From assembly GCF_015209585.1 (NCBI RefSeq), contig NZ_JADEYR010000006.1:62001-126000 (forward strand): a DNA stretch of 64,000 bases. Direction: 5' to 3'. Below, in pieces: positions 60,435 to 64,000 of the stretch (positions within the stretch are counted from its first letter, which is position 1; each line of letters opens with the position of its first letter). The notes below the pieces were generated by a model, which saw only the letters and a list, made by a program, of their open reading frames with translations, was not told where the DNA came from and searched no databases. The translations under genes and the position numbers were made by a program. This DNA comes from Brachybacterium epidermidis. Lineage in GTDB: Bacteria; Actinomycetota; Actinomycetes; Actinomycetales; Dermabacteraceae.

Positions 60435-62255
60435 GTGCACGATCCCTCTCCCCCGCTCGCGACCGCACCCGTCCCCGATCCCGCCTCTGCCGATCCCGCC
60501 GCCCCGCGCCCCGGGGTGCTGCGGTCGATCGTGCGCGCCCATAAGAGGATGCTCGCCTGGGTGCTGCCGTTGGCGGCGATCTCCGAGGGCATCGAGATGC
60601 TGGTGCCGATCGGTCTGGGCCTGGTGATCGACCACGGCATCGTGGCCGGCGACCTGCGCGTGACGATCCTGGGTGCCCTCGCCGTAGTGGCGCTGCGCCT
60701 GGTGGGCACCGTGTGCTGGATCCTTACCTTCCTGGCCTCCCAGAAGGCCTGCATGCTGGAGCGGCACCGCCTGCGTGTGGCGATGACCGGCGCGGTGCTC
60801 GACCCCCGCTCCCGCGGCATCGACCGGCCCGCCGGGGAGGTGCTCTCCATCGCCACTTCCGATGCCGACAAGGCCTCGGACGTGCTGGACATGCTGCCCT
60901 GGGTGGTGCCGTCCCTGCTGGTGGTGCTCGGCGCGACCGTCTGGCTGACGGTGCTGGACGTGTGGCTGGGCTTGGCGATGCTGCTGGGCATCGTGGTGAT
61001 GGTGGTGGTGATCCGGGTGATCACCCCGACCCTGTCCAAGCGGTACGACGACCAGCAGTCCCAGGCCGCCGAGGCAGCCGCCACCGCCACCGACCTGGTG
61101 CACGGCCTGCGCGTGCTGCAGGGGCTGGGTGTGCAGTCCCGTGCCCGCGCCCTGTACCGCCGCCGATCCCGGGTGGCCCTCGAAGCAGCCCTGGTCAACG
61201 CCCGCTACTCCGGCATCTCCAGCGGCCTGACCACCCTGGTGACCGGCCTGATGCTGGCCGCCGTGGTGGTGATAGCCGCCCAGCGCACCCTGGCCGGTGA
61301 CCTCTCCATCGGGGTGCTGATCGCCGTGGTGGGCGTGGCCCGCACCGTGATGGGGATGCTGCAGGGCCTTTCCGGTGCTCCCGTGTGGTGGGCCGGCATG
61401 TCGACCTCGGCGCGCCGTGTGCGCGACCTGCTGGGCGATCTGGGCCGCACCGTGGACGACGAGGAGCTCACCCTGGAGCGCCTGACCACGCAGCGCGACG
61501 ACCGCGGCGGGGGCCCCGGCGGTCTCGCCGAGCGCCGCGGCGCCGCTGGCGGACTGCACCTGGACTCCGTGACCACCGGCACCCTGGACAGCGTGGACCT
61601 CACGGTCGATGACGGCACCGTGGTGGCCGTGGCCTGCGCGGATGTGCGCGATGCCGACGCCCTGGTGGAGACGGTCTCCGGCCGCACCGACGGCGGGGCC
61701 CGCGTGGGTGACCGCCCGATCACGCCGCAGGAGCGGATGCAGCTGCGCGCTGATCTGCTGGTGGAGCCGCACGTGGTGGACCTCTTCGACGGCACCCTGC
61801 GTGAGCAGCTGGCCACCCGCGCACCCGACACGGCGGCCACCGACGGCTCCGACGACGCCTGGGCCGATGCCGCCCTGCATGCCGCCGGTGCCGGTGACCT
61901 ACTGCGGATCCTGCCCGAGGGCTACGACACCCGGATCCTGGACCGTGGCTCGAACCTCTCCGGCGGGCAGCGTCAGCGCATCGCGCTGGCCCGCTCCGTC
62001 GCGGCCGACCCGCCCGTACTGGTGCTGCAGGACCCCACCACCGCGGTCGACGCAGTGACCGAGCAGCACATCGCCGAGGCGCTGGTGGCGGCACGCCGCC
62101 GCACCGACCGGGCCACCCTGATCGTCACCCGGGCCCCGGCGCTGCTGCGCCACGCCGACCGGGTGGTGTACCTGCGCTCCGGGCGGATCGTCGCCGAGGG
62201 CGACCACGCCGAGCTGATGGACCTCGAGGACTACCGGGAGATGGTGCAGCGATGA
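60435..62255 (+). CDS. ABC exporter half-transporter with degenerate ATP site
   Basis: A 606-residue protein: six-span ABC transmembrane domain (about 30-330), then an NBD. Walker A is replaced by VVAVACADVRDADALVE, without the GxxGxGK lysine, and Walker B reads VLVLQDPTTAVD. The signature LSGGQRQRIALARS is intact. It is the non-catalytic partner of the next gene, whose ATG overlaps its stop (ATGA). Substrate unknown. Confidence 0.92.
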   Translation: MHDPSPPLATAPVPDPASADPAAPRPGVLRSIVRAHKRMLAWVLPLAAISEGIEMLVPIGLGLVIDHGIVAGDLRVTILGALAVVALRLVGTVCWILTFLASQKACMLERHRLRVAMTGAVLDPRSRGIDRPAGEVLSIATSDADKASDVLDMLPWVVPSLLVVLGATVWLTVLDVWLGLAMLLGIVVMVVVIRVITPTLSKRYDDQQSQAAEAAATATDLVHGLRVLQGLGVQSRARALYRRRSRVALEAALVNARYSGISSGLTTLVTGLMLAAVVVIAAQRTLAGDLSIGVLIAVVGVARTVMGMLQGLSGAPVWWAGMSTSARRVRDLLGDLGRTVDDEELTLERLTTQRDDRGGGPGGLAERRGAAGGLHLDSVTTGTLDSVDLTVDDGTVVAVACADVRDADALVETVSGRTDGGARVGDRPITPQERMQLRADLLVEPHVVDLFDGTLREQLATRAPDTAATDGSDDAWADAALHAAGAGDLLRILPEGYDTRILDRGSNLSGGQRQRIALARSVAADPPVLVLQDPTTAVDAVTEQHIAEALVAARRRTDRATLIVTRAPALLRHADRVVYLRSGRIVAEGDHAELMDLEDYREMVQR

Positions 62256-64000
62256 GCATGATCGACTGGAACCGCTCCGTCGAGGAGGTCCTGGGCGATG
62301 ACACCACCGCCCAGCGGCAGCTGGACGAGCACGCCCAGCTGCTGCCGATCGCCAGCGGCGGCCAGGCAGCGCGCTTCATGCTGGCGCGGCTCAGTGAGCA
62401 CCGCTGGTTCACGGCCGTGACGCTGCTGATCACCATCGGCAGCGCGGTCGCCGCGGCGATCCTGCCCCGCCTGATCGGTGCGGCGGTGGGCGTGGTGGAC
62501 TCCGAGGGCACCTCCCGCGCCGTGTGGGCGCTGGGTGGGCAGATCGTGGCCGTCGGCGCGGTCCAGGCCGTGCTGATGGCGGTGGGCTGGACGATGATCT
62601 CCTCGCTGGGACAGCGGATCCTGGCCGGGATGCGCGAGGACGTGATCGACCGCGCCCTGGACCTGCCGGCCCAATCGATGGAGCAGACCGGCATCGGCGA
62701 CGCCCTCTCCCGCGTGGCCGACGATGTGGACGTGGCCGCCCGCGCCGTGAACAACCTGGTGCCCAACCTGATCCAGCTGGGCTTCCTGGTGGTGGTGACC
62801 CTGGCCGGCATGGCCACCCTCTCGCCCTACCTGCTGCTGATGGTCGTGGTGATCGTGCCGCTGTACGTGCTGGCGGCCCGCTGGTACCTGCGCCGCACCG
62901 CCCCGCTGTACCGCAAGGAGCGAGTGGCGATGGGCGCCCGCGCCCAGGGCCTGCTCTCCGCCATCCACGGCATCCCCACCGTCAACGCCTACGGCATCGA
63001 ACGCCGCGAGACCCGCCACGTGGCCGTGCTGTCGGAGACCGCCGCGGTGCTGAACATGCGGGTGATGAGCCTGGTGGGGAAGATGGTGGCGCTGATCAAC
63101 ATCCCGGAGTCGATCGCGCTGCTGTCGGTGATGGTGATCGGCTTCGCGATGGTGCACCAGGCGGGCGCCCCGCTGGGCCTGGTCACCGCGGCCGCGATCT
63201 ACCTGGTGAGCCTGTTCTGGCCGATGCTGGCGTTCATCTTCAACCTCGACGACGTCCAGAGTGCCGGGGCGAGCCTGTCGCGCATGGTCGGGGTGATCAC
63301 ATCGATCGACCCAGCCGCTTCCCCGGGCCCCCAGGTCCCGCAGGACTCCTCGATCCGCCTGGAGCAGGTCTCCCACTCCTACACCACCGACGAGGACGGT
63401 CAGGAGCGGGTGGTGCTGCACCCGATCGACCTGGACATCGCCGCCGGGGAGACGGTGGCCCTGGTGGGCGCCTCCGGTGCCGGCAAGTCCACCTTGGCCT
63501 CGATCATCACCGGCACCCTCACCCCCCGTCACGGGCGGGTGCTCCACGGCGGGGCGGATCTGGCGCGTGCCGACATCGAGGCCGTGCGCTCGCACGCCTC
63601 GATCGTGAGCCAGGACGTGCACGTGTTCCGCGGCACCCTCGCGGAGGACCTGAAGCTGGCCCGCCCCCTCGCCACCGAGGAGGAGCTGTGGGCGGCGCTG
63701 CGCACCGTGGAGGCCGATGCGTGGGCCGAGCGCCTGCCCAAGGGCCTTGAGACCGAGGTGGGCGAGAAGGGCGAGCGGCTCAGCGCCGAGCAGTCCCAGC
63801 AGCTGGCACTGGCCCGGATCGCCCTGCAGGACCCGGCCGTGCTGGTGCTGGACGAGGCCACGGCCGACGAGGGCTCCTCCGGCGCCCGGGTGCTGGAGCG
63901 GGCGGCGCTGGCGGTGGCCGCCGGTCGCACCACGGTGATCGTGGCGCACCGACTCTCCCAGGCAAAGGAGGCCGACCGCATCCTGGTGATGGCAGAGGGC
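62252..64000 (+). CDS. ABC exporter half-transporter, catalytic partner (cut by the window end)
   Basis: The first 583 residues are present. Six-span domain, then an NBD with intact Walker A VGASGAGKST and Walker B VLVLDEATADEG, the switch His in VIVAHRLSQ, but a degenerate signature LSAEQSQQLALAR. Its Walker motifs would pair with LSGGQ of the upstream protein to form the one competent ATP site, as in known asymmetric heterodimeric exporters. Confidence 0.92.
   Translation, partial: MSMIDWNRSVEEVLGDDTTAQRQLDEHAQLLPIASGGQAARFMLARLSEHRWFTAVTLLITIGSAVAAAILPRLIGAAVGVVDSEGTSRAVWALGGQIVAVGAVQAVLMAVGWTMISSLGQRILAGMREDVIDRALDLPAQSMEQTGIGDALSRVADDVDVAARAVNNLVPNLIQLGFLVVVTLAGMATLSPYLLLMVVVIVPLYVLAARWYLRRTAPLYRKERVAMGARAQGLLSAIHGIPTVNAYGIERRETRHVAVLSETAAVLNMRVMSLVGKMVALINIPESIALLSVMVIGFAMVHQAGAPLGLVTAAAIYLVSLFWPMLAFIFNLDDVQSAGASLSRMVGVITSIDPAASPGPQVPQDSSIRLEQVSHSYTTDEDGQERVVLHPIDLDIAAGETVALVGASGAGKSTLASIITGTLTPRHGRVLHGGADLARADIEAVRSHASIVSQDVHVFRGTLAEDLKLARPLATEEELWAALRTVEADAWAERLPKGLETEVGEKGERLSAEQSQQLALARIALQDPAVLVLDEATADEGSSGARVLERAALAVAAGRTTVIVAHRLSQAKEADRILVMAEG

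Noticed and set aside
60375-63949. Long histidine- and glutamine-rich minus-strand frames opposite the ABC exporters
   Set aside because: Composition mirrors the codon bias of the plus-strand genes; no motifs.

Overview
The window is high-GC DNA with short spacers, many overlapping stop/start codons and GTG starts. It has a HAIR/HspR-controlled dnaK operon, a DUF222/HNH nuclease gene, a DUF6318-like lipoprotein and a mycothiol-type gene pair. This points to a Micrococcales actinobacterium. Two ATP-grasp ligases flanking an Asp/Glu racemase suggest a dicarboxylic amino-acid peptidoglycan bridge and make Dermabacteraceae (for example Brachybacterium) my best guess. That assignment is inferred, not proven.

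Layout. 1-5.6 kb: the end of an unidentified gene, a GH13 alpha-glucosidase, and the ligase/racemase/ligase set. 5.7-10.9 kb: a PEBP protein and a probable glycolipid locus (GT4, VTT membrane protein, GT4) with an IS110 element inside it. 10.9-15.6 kb: hspR, dnaJ, grpE, dnaK with two HAIR operators on the promoter. 15.6-32 kb: lipoproteins, a methyltransferase-like protein, DUF222/HNH, SRPBCC, VOC, a TipA-type regulator, an MshA/MshB-like pair, and an ADP-ribosylglycohydrolase coupled to an EEP nuclease. 32-37.6 kb: an M13 peptidase and a TPP-riboswitch-controlled thiamine ECF transporter. 37.9-55 kb: an accessory island. 55-64 kb: core-like genes (MBL hydrolase, ankyrin, GNAT, prolyl-aminopeptidase-like, Nei, RpiB, DsbA-like) and a heterodimeric ABC exporter cut by the window end.

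The most unusual part is 40.1-46.1 kb. Eight copies of a 17-bp motif, roughly ACCGTTTRYGRCACGGG, delimit seven consecutive intervals, and each interval holds exactly one small gene in either orientation. One cassette-like unit is present twice as a 568-bp direct repeat whose first copy starts inside a broken ISL3 transposase. A related family of repeats of about 95-200 bp flanks the neighbouring efflux genes. This looks like an integron-like gene-cassette array, but no integrase and no canonical attC core is visible here.

Two cautions. Eight or more genes are split by single-base frameshifts, nearly all apparent one-base losses and mostly at or near G/C runs; residual assembly error is a serious alternative to real pseudogenes. 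Many starts were chosen because a TANNNT -10 hexamer lies 6-7 nt upstream, suggesting leaderless transcripts.
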